Source: Diorhabda sublineata | Lineage: Eukaryota; Arthropoda; Insecta; Coleoptera; Chrysomelidae | Assembly (NCBI RefSeq): GCF_026230105.1 | Contig: NC_079480.1 | Coordinates: 21,432,488-21,496,487 of the forward strand | Length of the DNA: 64,000 nucleotides | Direction: 5' to 3' | Part shown: one piece after another, positions 11,862-25,326 of the stretch | How the letters are laid out: each line of letters opens with the position of its first letter | Numbering within the stretch: the stretch's first letter is position 1 | The notes under the pieces: model-generated | Database searches by the model: none | What the model saw: the letters and a program-made list of their open reading frames with translations, nothing else | Told to the model about the DNA's origin: nothing | Program-made: the position numbers and the translations under genes

Positions 11862-14800
11862 TCATCTAACTTTGTCAGATATCGTCGATTAACATCCATT
11901 GAAGCCCATTGAGGTCAATTGTCACTTTGTGATAATTGAAAATTTTCAGAGTCTATCTTCCTAATTTGAAGTCGAATTTCCACATTTCTTATATATTTGA
12001 GTGAGTTTGCATCCAACTTTGTCAGATATCATCGAATAACATCCATTGAAGCTCGTTGAGGTTAACTGTCACTTTGTGATAAATGAAAATTTTCAAAGTC
12101 TATCTTCCTAATTTGAAGTCGAATTCCAACATTTCTTATATATTTGAGTGAGTTCACATCTAGCTTTGTCAGATATCATCGAATAACATCCATTGAATCC
12201 CATTGAGGTCAATTGTCACTTTGTGATAATTGAAAATTTTCAAAGTGTATCTTACTAATTTGAAGTCGAATTCAAACATTTCTTATATATTTGAGTGAGT
12301 TCGCATCTAACTTTGTCAGATATCGTCGATTAACATCCATTGAAGCTCGTTGAGGTCAACTGTCACTTTATGTTAATTGAAAATTTTCAAAGTCTATCTT
12401 CCCAATTTTAAATCGAATTTCAACATTTCTTATATATTTGAGTGAGTTTACATCTAACTTTGTCAGATATCGTCGAATAACATCCATTGAAGTCCATTGA
12501 GGTCAACTGTCACTTGTGATAATTGAAAATTTTCAAAGTCTATCTTCCTAATTTGAAGACGAATTTCAACATTCCTTATATATTTGAGTGAGTTTACATC
12601 TAACTTTGTCAGATATCATCGAATATCATCCATTGATGCTCGTTGAGATCAACTGTCACTTTGTGTAAATTGAAAATTTTCAAAGTCTATCTTCCTAATT
12701 TGAAGTCGAATTTCAACATTTCTTATATATTTGAGTGAGTTCGCATCCAACTTTGTCAGATATCATAGAATAACATCCATTGAAGCTCGTTGAGGTTAAC
12801 TGTCACTTTGTGATAAATGAAAATTTTCAAAGTCTATCTTCCCAATTTTAAGTCGAATTTCAACATTTCTTATATATTTGAGTGAGTTTACATCTAACTT
12901 TGTCAGATATCGTCGAATAACATCCATTGAAGTCCATTGAGGTCAACTGTCACTTGTGATAATTGAAGATTTTCAAAGTCTATCTTCCTAATTTGAAGTC
13001 GAATTTCGACATTTCTTATATATTTGAGTGAGTTCGCATCTAACTTTGTAAGATATCGTCGATTAACATCCATTGAAGCCCATTGAGGTCAACTGTCACT
13101 TTGTGATAATTGAAAATTTTCAAAGTCTATCTTCCTAATTTTAAGTCGAATTCCAACATTTCTTATATATTTGAGTGAGTTAACATCTAGCTTTGTCCGA
13201 TATCGTCTAATAACATCCATTGAAGCCCATTGAGGTCAACTGTCACTTTGTGATAATTGAAAATTTTCAAAGTCTATCTTCCTAATTTTAAGTCGAATTC
13301 CAACATTTCTTATATATTCGAGTGAGTTTCATCTAACTTTGTCAGATATCATCGAATAACATCCATTGAAGCTCGTTGAGGTCAACGGTCACTTTGTGTT
13401 AATTGAAAATTTTCAAAGTCTATCTTCCTAATTTGAAGTCGAATTTCAACATTTCTTATATATTTGAGTGAGTTCGCATCTAACTTTGTCGGATATCGTC
13501 GATTAACATCCATTGAAGCCCATTGAGGTCAATTGTCACTTTGTGATAATTGAAAATTTTCAAAGTCTATCTTCCTAATTTTAAGTCGAATTCCAACATT
13601 TCTTATACATTTGAGTGAGTTCACATCTAGCTTTGTCAGATATCGTCTAATAACATCCATTGAAGCCCATTGAGGTCAACTGTCACTTTGTGATAATTGA
13701 AAATTTTCAAAGTCTATCTTCCTAATTTTAAGTCGAATTCCAACATTTCTTATATATTTGAGTGAGTTTCATCTAACTTTGTCAGATATCATCGAATAAC
13801 ATCCATTGAAGCTCGTTGAGGTCAACTGTCACTTTGTGTTAATTGAAAATTTTCAAAGTCTATCTTCCTAATTTGAAGTCGAATTTCAACATTTCTTATA
13901 TATTTGAGTGAGTTTACATCTAACTTTGTCAGATATCGTCGAATAACATCCATTGAAGTCCATTGAGGTCAACTGTCACTTTGTGATAATTGAAAATTTT
14001 CAAAGTCTATCTTCCTAATTTTAAGTCGAATTCCAACATTTCTTATATATTTGAGTGAGTTCACATCTAGCTTTGTCAGATATCGTCTAATAACATCCAT
14101 TGAAGCCCATTGAGGTCAACTGTCACTTTGTGATAATTGAAAATTTTCAAAGTCTATCTTCCTAATTTTAAGTCGAATTCCAACATTTCTTATATATTTG
14201 AGTGAGTTTCATCTAACTTTGTCAGATATCGTCGATTAACATCCATTGAAGCCCATTGAGGTCAATTGTCACTTTGTGATAATTGAAAATTTTCAAAGTG
14301 TATCTTCCTAATTTGAAGTCGAATTTCAACATTTCTTATATATTTGAGTGAGTTCGCATCTAACTTTGTCAGATATCGTCGATTAACATCCATTGAAGCC
14401 TATTGAGGTCAACTGTCACTTTGTGATAATTGAAAATTTTCAAAGTGTATCTTCCTAATTTGAAGTCGAATTTCAACATTTCTTATATATTTGAGTGAGT
14501 TTGCGTCCAACTTTGTCAGATATCATCGAATAACATCCATTGAATCCCATTGAGGTCAATTGTCACTTTGTGATAATTAAAAATTTTTAAAGTCTATCTT
14601 CCTAATTTAAAGTCGAATTTCGACATTTCTTATATATTTGAGTGAGTTCGCATCTAACTTTGTCAGATATCGTCGATTAACATCCATTGAAGCCCATTGA
14701 GGTCAATTGTCACTTTGTGATAATTGAAAATTTTCAAAGTGTATCTTCCTAATTTGAAGTCGAATTTCAACATTTCTTATATATTTGAGTGAGTTTTCAT

Positions 14801-15034
14801 CTAACTTTGTCTGATATCATCGAATAACATCCATTGAATCTCGTTGAGGTCAACTGTCACTTTGTGTTAATTGAAAATTTTCAAACTCTATCTTCCTAAT
14901 TTGAAGTCGAATTTCAACATTTCTTATATATTTGAGTGAGTTTGCATCTAACTTTGTCAGATATCATCGAATAACATCCATTGAAGCTGGTTGAGGTCAA
15001 CTGTCACTTTGTGAGAATTGAAAATTTTCAAAGT

Positions 15035-15573
15035 CTATCTTCCTAATTTGAAGTCGAACTTCAACATTCCTTATATATTTGAGTGAGTTTACATCTAACT
15101 TTGTCAGATATCATCGAATATCATCCATTGAAGCTCGTTGAGGTCAACTGTCACTTTGTGATAATTAAAAATTTTCAAAGTCTATCTTCCCAATTTTGAG
15201 TCGAATTTCAACATTTCTTATATATTTGAGTGAGTTTACATCTAACTTTGTCAGATAATATCGAATAACATCCATTGAAGTCCATTGAGGTCAACTGTCA
15301 CTTTGTGATAATTGAAAATTTTCAAAGTCTATCTTCCTAATTTGAAGTCGAATTTCAACATTTCTTATATATTCGAGTGAGTTTGCTTCTAACTTTGTCA
15401 GATATCGTCGATTAACATCCATTGAAGCCCATTGAGGTCAATTGTCACTTTGTGATAATTGAAAATTTTCAGAGTCTCTCTTCCTAATTTGAAGTCGAAT
15501 TTCAACATTTCTTATATATTTGAGTAAGTTTGCATCCAACTTTGTCAGATATCATCGAATAACATCCATTGAA
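15035..15573 (+). repeat. Long-range duplicate, copy 1 (partner 22829-23367)
   Basis: About 539 bp match 22829-23367 at an offset of 7794 bp (53 x 147 plus 3) with about five differences. Shared rare states are ACTTCAACATTCC, GAATATCATCC, AATTTTGAGTCG, the CAGATAAT variant, GTTTGCTTCTAAC and GAGTCTCTCTTCC in the same order. The ancestral segment has since been separated by other array growth. Confidence 0.8.
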
Positions 15574-18571
15574 GCTCGTTGAGGTTAACTGTCACTTTGT
15601 GATAAATGAAAATTTCCTAAGTCTATCTTCCCAATTTTAAGTCGAATTTCAACATTTCTTATATATTTGAGTGAGTTTACATCTAACTTTGTCAGATATC
15701 ATCGAATAACATCCATTGAAGCTGGTTGAGGTCAATTGTCACTTTGTGATAATTGAAAATTTTCAAAGTCTATCTTCCTAATTTAAAGTCGAATTTCGAC
15801 ATTTCTTATATATTTGAGTGAGTTTGCATCCAACTTTGTCAGATATCATCGAATAACATCCATTGAAGCTCGTTGAGGTTAACTGTCACTTTGTGATAAA
15901 TGAAAATTTTCCAAGTCTATCTTCCCAATTTTAAGTCGAATTTCAACATTTCTTATATATTTGAGTGAGTTTGCATCTAACTTTTTCAGATATCGTCGAT
16001 TAACATCCATTGAAGCCCATTGAGGTCAATTGTCACTTTGTGATAATTGAAAATTTTCAAAGTGTATCTTCCTAATTTGAAGTCGAATTTCAACATTTCT
16101 CATATATTTGAGTGAGATCGCATCTAACTTTGTCAGATATCGTCGATTAACATCCATTGAAGCCTATTGAGGTCAACTGTCACTTTGTGATAATTGAAAA
16201 TTTTCAAAGTCTATCTTCCCAATTTTAAGTCGAATTTCAACATTTCTTATAAATTTGAGTGAGTTTACATCTAACTTTGTCAGATATCGTCGAATAACAT
16301 CCATTGATGTCCATTGAGGTCAACTGTCACTTGTGATAATTGAAAATTTTCAAAGTCTATCTTCCTAATTTCAAGTCGAACTTCAACATTTTTTATATTT
16401 TGAGTGAGTTCGCATCTAACTTCGTCAGATATCGTCGATTAACATCCATTGAAGCTCGTTGAGGTTAACTGTCACTTTGTGATAAATGAAAATTTTCAAA
16501 GTCTATCTTCCTAATTTGAACTCGAATTTCAACATTTCTTATATATTTGAGTAAGTTTGCATCTAACTTTGTCAGATATCATCGAATAACATCCATTGAA
16601 GCTGGTTGAGGTTAACTGTCACTTTGTGATAAATGAAAATTTTCAAAGTCTATCTTCCCAATTTTAAGTCGAATTTCAACATTTCTTATATATTTGAGTG
16701 AGTTTACATCTAACTTTGTCAGATATCGTCGATTAACATCCATTGAAGCCCATTGAGGTCAATTGTCACTTTGTGTAAATTGAAAATTTTCAAAGTGTAT
16801 CTTCCTAATTTGAAGTCGAATTTCAACATTTCTTATATATTTGAGTGAGTTTCATCTAACTTTGTCAGATATCATCGAATAACATCCATTGAAGCTCGTT
16901 GAGGTCAACTGTCACTTTGTGTTAAATGAAAATTTTCAAAGTCTATCTTCCTAATTTGAAGTCGAATTTCAACATTTCTTATATATTTGAGTGAGTTCGC
17001 ATCTAACTTTGTCGGATATCGTCGATTAACATCCATTGAAGCCCATTGAGGTCAATTGTCACTTGTGATAATTGAAAATTTTCAGAGTCTATCTTCCTAA
17101 TTTGAAGTCGAATTTCCACATTTCTTATATATTTGAGTGAGTTTGCATCTATCTTTTTCAGATATCATCGAATAACATCCATTGAAGCTCGTTGAGGTCA
17201 ACTATCACTTTGTGTTAATTGAAAATTTTCAAAGTCTATCTGCCCAATTTTAAGTCGAATTTCAACATTTCTCATATATTTGAGTGAGTTTACATCTAAC
17301 TTTGTCAGATATCGTCGAATAACATCCATTGAAGTCCATTGAGGTCAACTGTCACTTGTGATAATTGAAAATTTTCAAAGTCTATCTTCCTAATTTGAAG
17401 TCGAATTTCAACATTCCTTATATATTTGAGTGAGTTTACATCTAACTTGGTCAGATATCATCGAATATCATCCATTGAAGCTCGTTGAGATCAACTGTCA
17501 CTTTGTGTAAATTGAAAATTTTCAAAGTCTATCTTCCTAATTTGAAGTCGAATTTCAACATTTCTTATATATTTGAGTGAGTTTGCATCCAACTTTGTCA
17601 GATATCATCGAATAACATCCATTGAAGCTCGTTGAGGTTAACTGTCACTTTGTGATAAATGAAAATTTTCAAAGTCTATCTTCCCAATTTTAAGTCGAAT
17701 TTCAACATTTCTTATATATTTGAGTGAGTTTACATCTAACTTTGTCAGATATCGTCGAATAACATCCATTGAAGTCCATTGAGGTCAACTGTCACTTGTG
17801 ATAATTGAAAATTTTCAAAGTCTATCTTCCTAATTTAAAGTCGAACTTCAACATTTTTTATATTTTGAGTGAGTTTACATCTAACTTTGTCAGATATCAT
17901 CGAATAACTTCCATTGAAGCCCATTGAGGTCAACTGTCACTTTGTGTTAATTGAAAATTTTCAAAGTCTATCTTCCTAATTTGAAGTCGAATTTCGACAT
18001 TTCTTATATATTTGAGTGAGTTCGCATCTAACTTTGTCAGATATCGTCGAATAACATCCATTGAAGTCCATTGAGGTCAACTGTCACTTGTGATAATTGA
18101 AAATTTTCAAAATCTATCTTCCTAATTTGAAGTCGAATTTCAACATTCCTTATATATTTGAGTGAGTTTACATCTAACTTGGTCAGATATCATCGAATAT
18201 CATCCATTGAAGCTCGTTGAGATCAACTGTCACTTTGTGTAAATTGAAAATTTTCAAAGTCTAGCTCCCTAATTTGAAGTCGAATTTCAACATTTCTTAT
18301 ATATTTGAGTGAGTTTGCATCCAACTTTGTCAGATATCATCGAATAACATCCATTGAAGCTCGTTGAGGTTTACTGTCACTTTGTAATAAATGAAAATTT
18401 TCAAAGTCTATCTTCCCAATTTTAAGTCGAATTTCAACATTTCTTATAAATTTGAGTGAGTTTACATCTAACTTTGTCAGATATCGTCGAATAACATCCA
18501 TTGATGTCCATTGAGGTCAACTGTCACTTGTGATAATTGAAAATTTTCAAAGTCTATCTTCCTAATTTCAA

Positions 18572-21395
18572 GTCGAACTTCAACATTTTTTATATTTTGA
18601 GTGAGTTCGCATCTAACTTTGTCAGATATCGTCGATTAACATCCATTGAAGCTCGTTGAGGTTAACTGTCACTTTGTGATAAATGAAAATTTTCAAAGTC
18701 TATCTTCCTAATTTCAAGTCGAACTTCAACATTTTTTATATTTTGAGTTTGTTTACATCTAAGTTTGTCAGATATCATCGAATAACATCCATTCATCCAT
18801 TGAATTTCGTTGAGGTCAACTGTCACTTTGTGTTAATTGAAAATTTTCAAACTCTATCTTCCTAATTTGAACTCGAATTTCAACATTTCTTATATATTTG
18901 AGTAAGTTTGCATCTAACTTTGTCAGATATCATCGAATAACATCCATTGAAGCTGGTTGAGGTTAACTGTCACTTTGTGATAAATGAAAATTTTCAAAGT
19001 CTATCTTCCCAATTTTAAGTCGAATTTCAACATTTCTTATATATTTGAGTGAGTTTACATCTAACTTTGTCAGATATCATCGAATAACATCCATTGAAGC
19101 TGGTTGAGGTCAATTGTCACTTTGTGATAATTGAAAATTTTCAAAGTGTATCTTCCTAATTTGAAGTCGAATTTCAACATTTCTTATATATTTGAGTGAG
19201 TTTTCATCTAACTTTGTCTGATATCATCGAATAACATCCATTGAATCTCGTTGAGGTCAACTGTCACTTTGTGTTAATTGAAAATTTTCAAACTCTATCT
19301 TCCTAATTTGAAGTCGAATTTCAACATTTCTTATATATTTGAGTGAGTTTGCATCCAACTTTGTCAGATATCATCGAATAACATCCATTGAAGCTCGTTG
19401 AGGTTAACTGTCATTTTGTGATAAATGAAAATTTTCCAAGTCTATCTTCCCAATTTTAAGTCGAATTTCAACATTTCTTATATATTTGAGTGAGTTTGCA
19501 TCTAACTTTTTCAGATATCGTCGATTAACATCCATTGAAGCCCATTGAGGTCAATTGTCACTTTGTGATAATTGAAAATTTTCCAAGTCTATCTTCCCAA
19601 TTTTAAGTCGAATTTCAACATTTCTTACATATTTGAGTGAGTTTGCATCTAACTTATTCAGATATCGTCGATTAACATCCATTGAAGCCCATTGAGGTCA
19701 ATTGTCACTTTGTGATAATTGAAAATTTTCAAAGTGTATCTTCCTAATTTGAAGTCGAATTTCAACATTTCTCATATATTTGAGTGAGTTCGCATCTAAC
19801 TTTGTCAGATATCGTCGATTAACATCCATTGAAGCCTATTGAGGTCAACTGTCACTTTGTGATAATTGAAAATTTTCAAAGTGTATCTTCCTAATTTGAA
19901 GTCGAATTTCAACATTTCTCATATATTTGAGTGAGTTCGCATCTAACTTTGTCAGATATCGTCGATTAACATCCATTGAAGCCTATTGAGGTCAACTGTC
20001 ACTTTGTGATAATTGAAAATTTTCAAAGTGTATCTTCCTAATTTGAAGTCGAACTTCAACATTTTTTATATTTTGAGTGAGTTCGCATCTAACTTTGTCA
20101 GATATCGTCGATTAACATCCATTGAAGCTCGTTGAGGTTAACTGTCACTTTGTGATAAATGAAAATTTTCAAAGTCTATCTTCCTAATTTCAAGTCGAAC
20201 TTCAACATTTTTTATATTTTGAGTTTGTTTACATCTAAGTTTGTCAGATATCATCGAATAACATCCATTCATCCATTGAATTTCGTTGAGGTCAACTGTC
20301 ACTTTGTGTTAATTGAAAATTTTCAAACTCTATCTTCCTAATTTGAACTCGAATTTCAACATTTCTTATATATTTGACTAAGTTTGCATCTAACTTTGTC
20401 AGATATCATCGAATAACATCCATTGAAGCTGGTTGAGGTTAACTGTCACTTTGTGATAAATGAAAATTTTCAAAGTCTATCTTCCCAATTTTAAGTCGAA
20501 TTTCAACATTTCTTATATATTTGAGTGAGTTTACATCTAACTTTGTCAGATATCATCGAATAACATCCATTGAAGCTGGTTGAGGTCAATTGTCACTTTG
20601 TGATAATTGAAAATTTTCAAAGTGTATCTTCCTAATTTGAAGTCGAATTTCAACATTTCTTATATATTTGAGTGAGTTTTCATCTAACTTTGTCTGATAT
20701 CATCGAATAACATCCATTGAATCTCGTTGAGGTCAACTGTCACTTTGTGTTAATTGAAAATTTTCAAACTCTATCTTCCTAATTTGAAGTCGAATTTCAA
20801 CATTTCTTATATATTTGAGTGAGTTTGCATCCAACTTTGTCAGATATCATCGAATAACATCCATTGAAGCTCGTTGAGGTTAACTGTCATTTTGTGATAA
20901 ATGAAAATTTTCCAAGTCTATCTTCCCAATTTTAAGTCGAATTTCAACATTTCTTATATATTTGAGTGAGTTTGCATCTAACTTTTTCAGATATCGTCGA
21001 TTAACATCCATTGAAGCCCATTGAGGTCAATTGTCACTTTGTGATAATTGAAAATTTTCCAAGTCTATCTTCCCAATTTTAAGTCGAATTTCAACATTTC
21101 TTACATATTTGAGTGAGTTTGCATCTAACTTATTCAGATATCGTCGATTAACATCCATTGAAGCCCATTGAGGTCAATTGTCACTTTGTGATAATTGAAA
21201 ATTTTCAAAGTGTATCTTCCTAATTTGAAGTCGAATTTCAACATTTCTCATATATTTGAGTGAGTTCGCATCTAACTTTGTCAGATATCGTCGATTAACA
21301 TCCATTGAAGCCTATTGAGGTCAACTGTCACTTTGTGATAATTGAAAATTTTCAAAGTGTATCTTCCTAATTTGAAGTCGAATTTCAACATTTCT
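18572..21395 (+). repeat. 10-monomer (1476-bp) higher-order repeat with 8-bp insertion marker
   Basis: Bases 18572-19919 match 20048-21395 at an offset of 1476 bp (10 x 147 plus 8 minus 2). One difference I saw is TTTGAGTAAG near 18899 against TTTGACTAAG near 20375. Each copy contains one monomer with CATCCATTCATCCATTG, a tandem duplication of the 8-mer CATCCATT. The core-to-core length of that monomer is 154 bp (18685 to 18839). The same monomer carries the TTTTTTATATTTTGAG block and GAGTTTGTTTAC. A related run at about 16.37-16.7 kb has the neighbouring monomers but lacks this one. Confidence 0.9.
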
Positions 21396-22679
21396 TATAT
21401 ATTTGAGTTAGTTTGCGTCCAACTTTGTCAGATATCATCGAATAACATCCATTGAATCCCATTGAGGTCAATTGTCACTTTGTGATAATTGAAAATTTTC
21501 AAAGTCTATCTTCCTAATTTAAAGTCGAATTTCGACATTTCTTATATATTTGAGTGAGTTCGCATCTAACTTTGTCAGATATCGTCGATTAACATCCATT
21601 GAAGCCCATTGATGTCAATTGTCACTTTGTGATAATTGAAAATTTTCAAAGTCTATCTTCCTAATTTGAATTCGAACTTCAACATTCCTTATATATTTGA
21701 GTGAGTTTACATCTAACTTTGTCTGATATCATCGAATAACATCCATTGAATCTCGTTGAGGTCAACTGTCACTTTGTGTTAATTGAAAATTTTCAAACTC
21801 TATCTTCCTAATTTGAAGTCGAATTTCAACATTTCTTACATATTTGAGTGAGTTTGCATCTAACTTTGTCAGATATCATCGAATAACATCTATTGAAGCT
21901 GGTTGAGGTCAACTGTCACTTTGTGAGAATTGAAAATTTTCAAAGTCTATCTTCCTAATTTGAATTCGAACTTCAACATTTCTTATATATTTGAGTGAGT
22001 TTGCATCTAACTTTTTCAGATATCGTCGATTAACATCCATTGAAGCCCATTGAGGTCAATTGTCACTTTGTGATAATTGAAAATTTTCCAAGTCTATCTT
22101 CCCAATTTTAAGTCGAATTTCAACATTTCTTACATATTTGAGTGAGTTTGCATCTAACTTATTCAGATATCGTCGATTAACATCCATTGAAGCCCATTGA
22201 GGTCAATTGTCACTTTGTGATAATTGAAAATTTTCAAAGTGTATCTTCCTAATTTGAAGTCGAATTTCAACATTTCTCATATATTTGAGTGAGTTCGCAT
22301 CTAACTTTGTCAGATATCGTCGATTAACATCCATTGAAGCCTATTGAGGTCAACTGTCACTTTGTGATAATTGAAAATTTTCAAAGTGTATCTTCCTAAT
22401 TTGGAGTCGAATTTCAACATTTCTTATATATTTGAGTGAGTTTGCGACCAACTTTGTCAGATATCATCGAATAACATCCATTGAATCCCATTGAGGTCAA
22501 TTGTCACTTTGTGATAATTGAAAATTTTCAAAGTCTATCTTCCTAATTTAAAGTCGAATTTCGACATTTCTTATATATTTGAGTGAGTTCGCATCTAACT
22601 TTGTCAGATATCGTCGATTAACATCCATTGAAGCCCATTGAGGTCAATTGTCACTTTGTGATAATTGAAAATTTTCAAA
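20943..22679 (+). repeat. 7-monomer (1029-bp) offset duplicate
   Basis: Bases 20943-21650 match 21972-22679 at an offset of 1029 bp (7 x 147) with about four substitutions. Both contain the rare TTACATATTTGAG plus CTTATTCAG monomer. That monomer also occurs one 1476-bp unit earlier (cores of the marker at 19625, 21101 and 22130), so two exchanges of different period overlap here. Confidence 0.85.
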
Positions 22680-22828
22680 GTGTATCTTCCTAATTTGAAG
22701 TCGAATCTCAACATTTCTTATATATTTGAGTGAGTTTTCATCTAACTTTGTCTGATATCATCGAATAACATCCATTGAATCTCGTTGAGGTCAACTGTCA
22801 CTTTGTGTTAATTGAAAATTTTCAAACT

Positions 22829-23367
22829 CTATCTTCCTAATTTGAAGTCGAACTTCAACATTCCTTATATATTTGAGTGAGTTTACATCTAACTTTGTCA
22901 GATATCATCGAATATCATCCATTGAAGCTCGTTGAGGTCAACTGTCACTTTGTGATAATTAAAAATTTTCAAAGTCAATCTTCCCAATTTTGAGTCGAAT
23001 TTCAACATTTCTTATATATTTGAGTGAGTTTACATCTAACTTGGTCAGATAATGTCGAATAACATCCATTGAAGTCCATTGAGGTCAACTGTCACTTTGT
23101 GATAATTGAAAATTTTCAAAGTCTATCTTCCTAATTTGAAGTCGAATTTCAACATTTCTTATATATTTGAGTGAGTTTGCTTCTAACTTTGTCAGATATC
23201 GTCGATTAACATCCATTGAAGCCCATTGAGGTCAATTGTCACTTTGTGATAATTGAAAATTTTCAGAGTCTCTCTTCCTAATTTGAAGTCGAATTTCAAC
23301 ATTTCTTATATATTTGAGTGAGTTTGCATCCAACTTTGTCAGATATCATCGAATAACATCCATTGAA
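22829..23367 (+). repeat. Long-range duplicate, copy 2 (partner 15035-15573)
   Basis: Second copy of the segment at 15035-15573. It differs at a few sites, for example CAATCTTCC for CTATCTTCC and GATAATGTCG for GATAATATCG. Confidence 0.8.
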
Positions 23368-25326
23368 TCTCGTTGAGGTCAACTGTCACTTTGTGTTAAT
23401 TGAAAATTTTCAAACTCTATCTTCCTAATTTGAAGTCGAACTTCAACATTCCTTATATATTTGAGTGAGTTTACATCTAACTTTGTCAGATATCATCGAA
23501 TATCATCCATTGAAGCTCGTTGAGGTCAACTGTCACTTTGTGATAATTAAAAATTTTCAAAGTCTATCTTCCCAATTTTAAGTCGAATTTCAACATTTCT
23601 TATATATTTGAGTCAGTTTACATCTAAATTTGTCAGATATCATCGAATAACATCCATTGAAGCTGGTTGAGGTCAATTGTCACTTTGTGATAATTGAAAA
23701 TTTTCAAAGTCTATCTTCCTAATTTAAAGTCGAATTTCGACATTTCTTATATATTTGAGTGAGTTCGCATCTAACTTTGTCAGATATCGTCGATTAACAT
23801 CCATTGAAGCCCATTGATGTCAAATGTCACTTTGTGATAATTGAAAATTTTCAAAGTGTATCTTCCTAATTTGAAGTCGAATTTCAACATTTCTTATATA
23901 TTTGAGTGGGTTTTCATCTAACTTTGTCTGATATCATCGAATAACATCCATTGAATCTCGTTGAGGTCAACTGTCACTTTGTGTTAATTGAAAATTTTCA
24001 AACTCTATCTTCCTAATTTGAAGTCGAATTTCAACATTTCTTATATATTTGAGTGAGTTTGCATCTAACTTTGTCAGATATCATCGAATAACATCCATTG
24101 AAGCTGGTTGATGTCAACTGTCACTTTGTGATAATTAAAAATTTTCAAAGTCTATCTTCCCAATTTTGAGTCGAATTTCAACATTTCTTATATATTTGAG
24201 TGAGTTTACATCTAACTTTGTCAGATAATGTCGAATAACATCCATTGAAGTCCATTAAGGTCAACTGTCACTTTGTGATAATTGAAAATTTTCAAAGTCT
24301 ATCTTCCCAATTTTGAGTAGAATTTCAACATTTCTTATATATTTGAGTGAGTTCACATCTAACTTTGTCAGATAATGTCGAATAACATCCATTGAAGTCC
24401 ATTGAGGTCAACTGTCACTTTGTGATAATTGAAAATTTTCAAAGTCTATCTTCCTCATTCGAAGTCGAATTTCAACATTTCTCATATATTTGAGTGAGTT
24501 TGCATCTAACTTTTTCAGATATCGTCGATTAACATCCATTGAAGCCCATTGAGGTCAATTGTCACTTTGTGATAATTGAAAATTTTCAAAGTGTATCTTC
24601 CTAATTTGAAGTCGAATTTCAACATTTCTCATATATTTGAGTGAATTCGCATCTAACTTTGTCAGATATCGTCGATTAACATCCATTGAAGCCTATTGAG
24701 GTCAACTGTCACTTTGTGATAATTGAAAATTTTCAAAGTCTATCTTCCTAATTTGAAGTCGAATTTCAACATTTCTTATATATTTGAGTGAGTTTGCGTC
24801 CAACTTTGTCAGATATCATCGAATAACATCCATTGAATCCCATTGAGGTCAATTGTCACTTTGTGATAATTGAAAATTTTCAAACTCTATCTTCCTAATT
24901 TGAAGTCGAATTTCAACATTTCTTATATATTTGAGTGAGTTTGCATCTAACTTTGTCAGATATCATCGAATAACATCCATTGAAGCTGGTTGAGGTTAAC
25001 TGTCACTTTGTGATAAATGAAAATTTTCAAAGTCTATCTTCCCAATTTTAAGTCGAATTTCAACATTTCTTATATATTTGAGTGAGTTTACATCTAACTT
25101 TGTCAGATATCATCGAATAACATCCATTGAAGCTGGTTGAGGTCAATTGTCACTTTGTGATAATTGAAAATTTTCAAAGTGTATCTTCCTAATTTGAAGT
25201 CGAATTTCAACATTTCTTATATATTTGAGTGAGTTTTCATTTAACTTTGTCTGATATCATCGAATAACATCCATTGAATCTCGTTGAGGTCAACTGTCAC
25301 TTTGTGTTAATTGAAAATTTTCAAAC

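Larger units (their letters stand above)
5058..14284 (+). repeat. Forward satellite array, older indel-rich domain
   Basis: Forward monomers of the same satellite. From the palindrome core at 5202 to that at 14285 is 9083 bp, which is 62 x 147 minus 31, so many monomers are short. Recurrent length variants are CACTTGTGATAA (one T lost), GAGTTTCATC (one base lost), a TTTTTTATATTTTGAG subfamily (146 bp) and one 140-bp monomer near 6084-6223. Marker variants include CATCTAGCTTTG with GTCTAATAAC (last seen near 14.07 kb) and GAATTCCAAC. Open frames of 62-76 codons on the reverse strand (for example 7440-7670, 8509-8697, 8948-9136, 10412-10600) are runs through these variants, with near-identical peptides repeated, and are not genes. 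Nothing other than satellite is present. Confidence 0.96.
14285..25165 (+). repeat. Forward satellite array, transitional mosaic domain
   Basis: Forward monomers. The palindrome cores at 14285 and 25166 are 10881 bp apart, 74 x 147 plus 3, with two 8-bp insertions offset by small deletions. Old variants fade out here: GAATTCCAAC was last seen near 14.18 kb before reappearing at 34.17 and 36.53 kb, and CACTTGTGATAA was last seen near 18.5 kb. Variants typical of the right half appear: GCTGGTTGAGG from 14.99 kb, AAACTCTATC from 14.88 kb, GTGTATCTTCC and TTTTCATCTAAC. A rare variant with CAGATAATGTCG or CAGATAATATCG, which destroys the usual EcoRV site, occurs near 15.25, 23.05, 24.22 and 24.37 kb. 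The 60-codon frames at 18683-18865 and 20159-20341 are identical repeat by-products. No unique sequence was seen. Confidence 0.96.
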
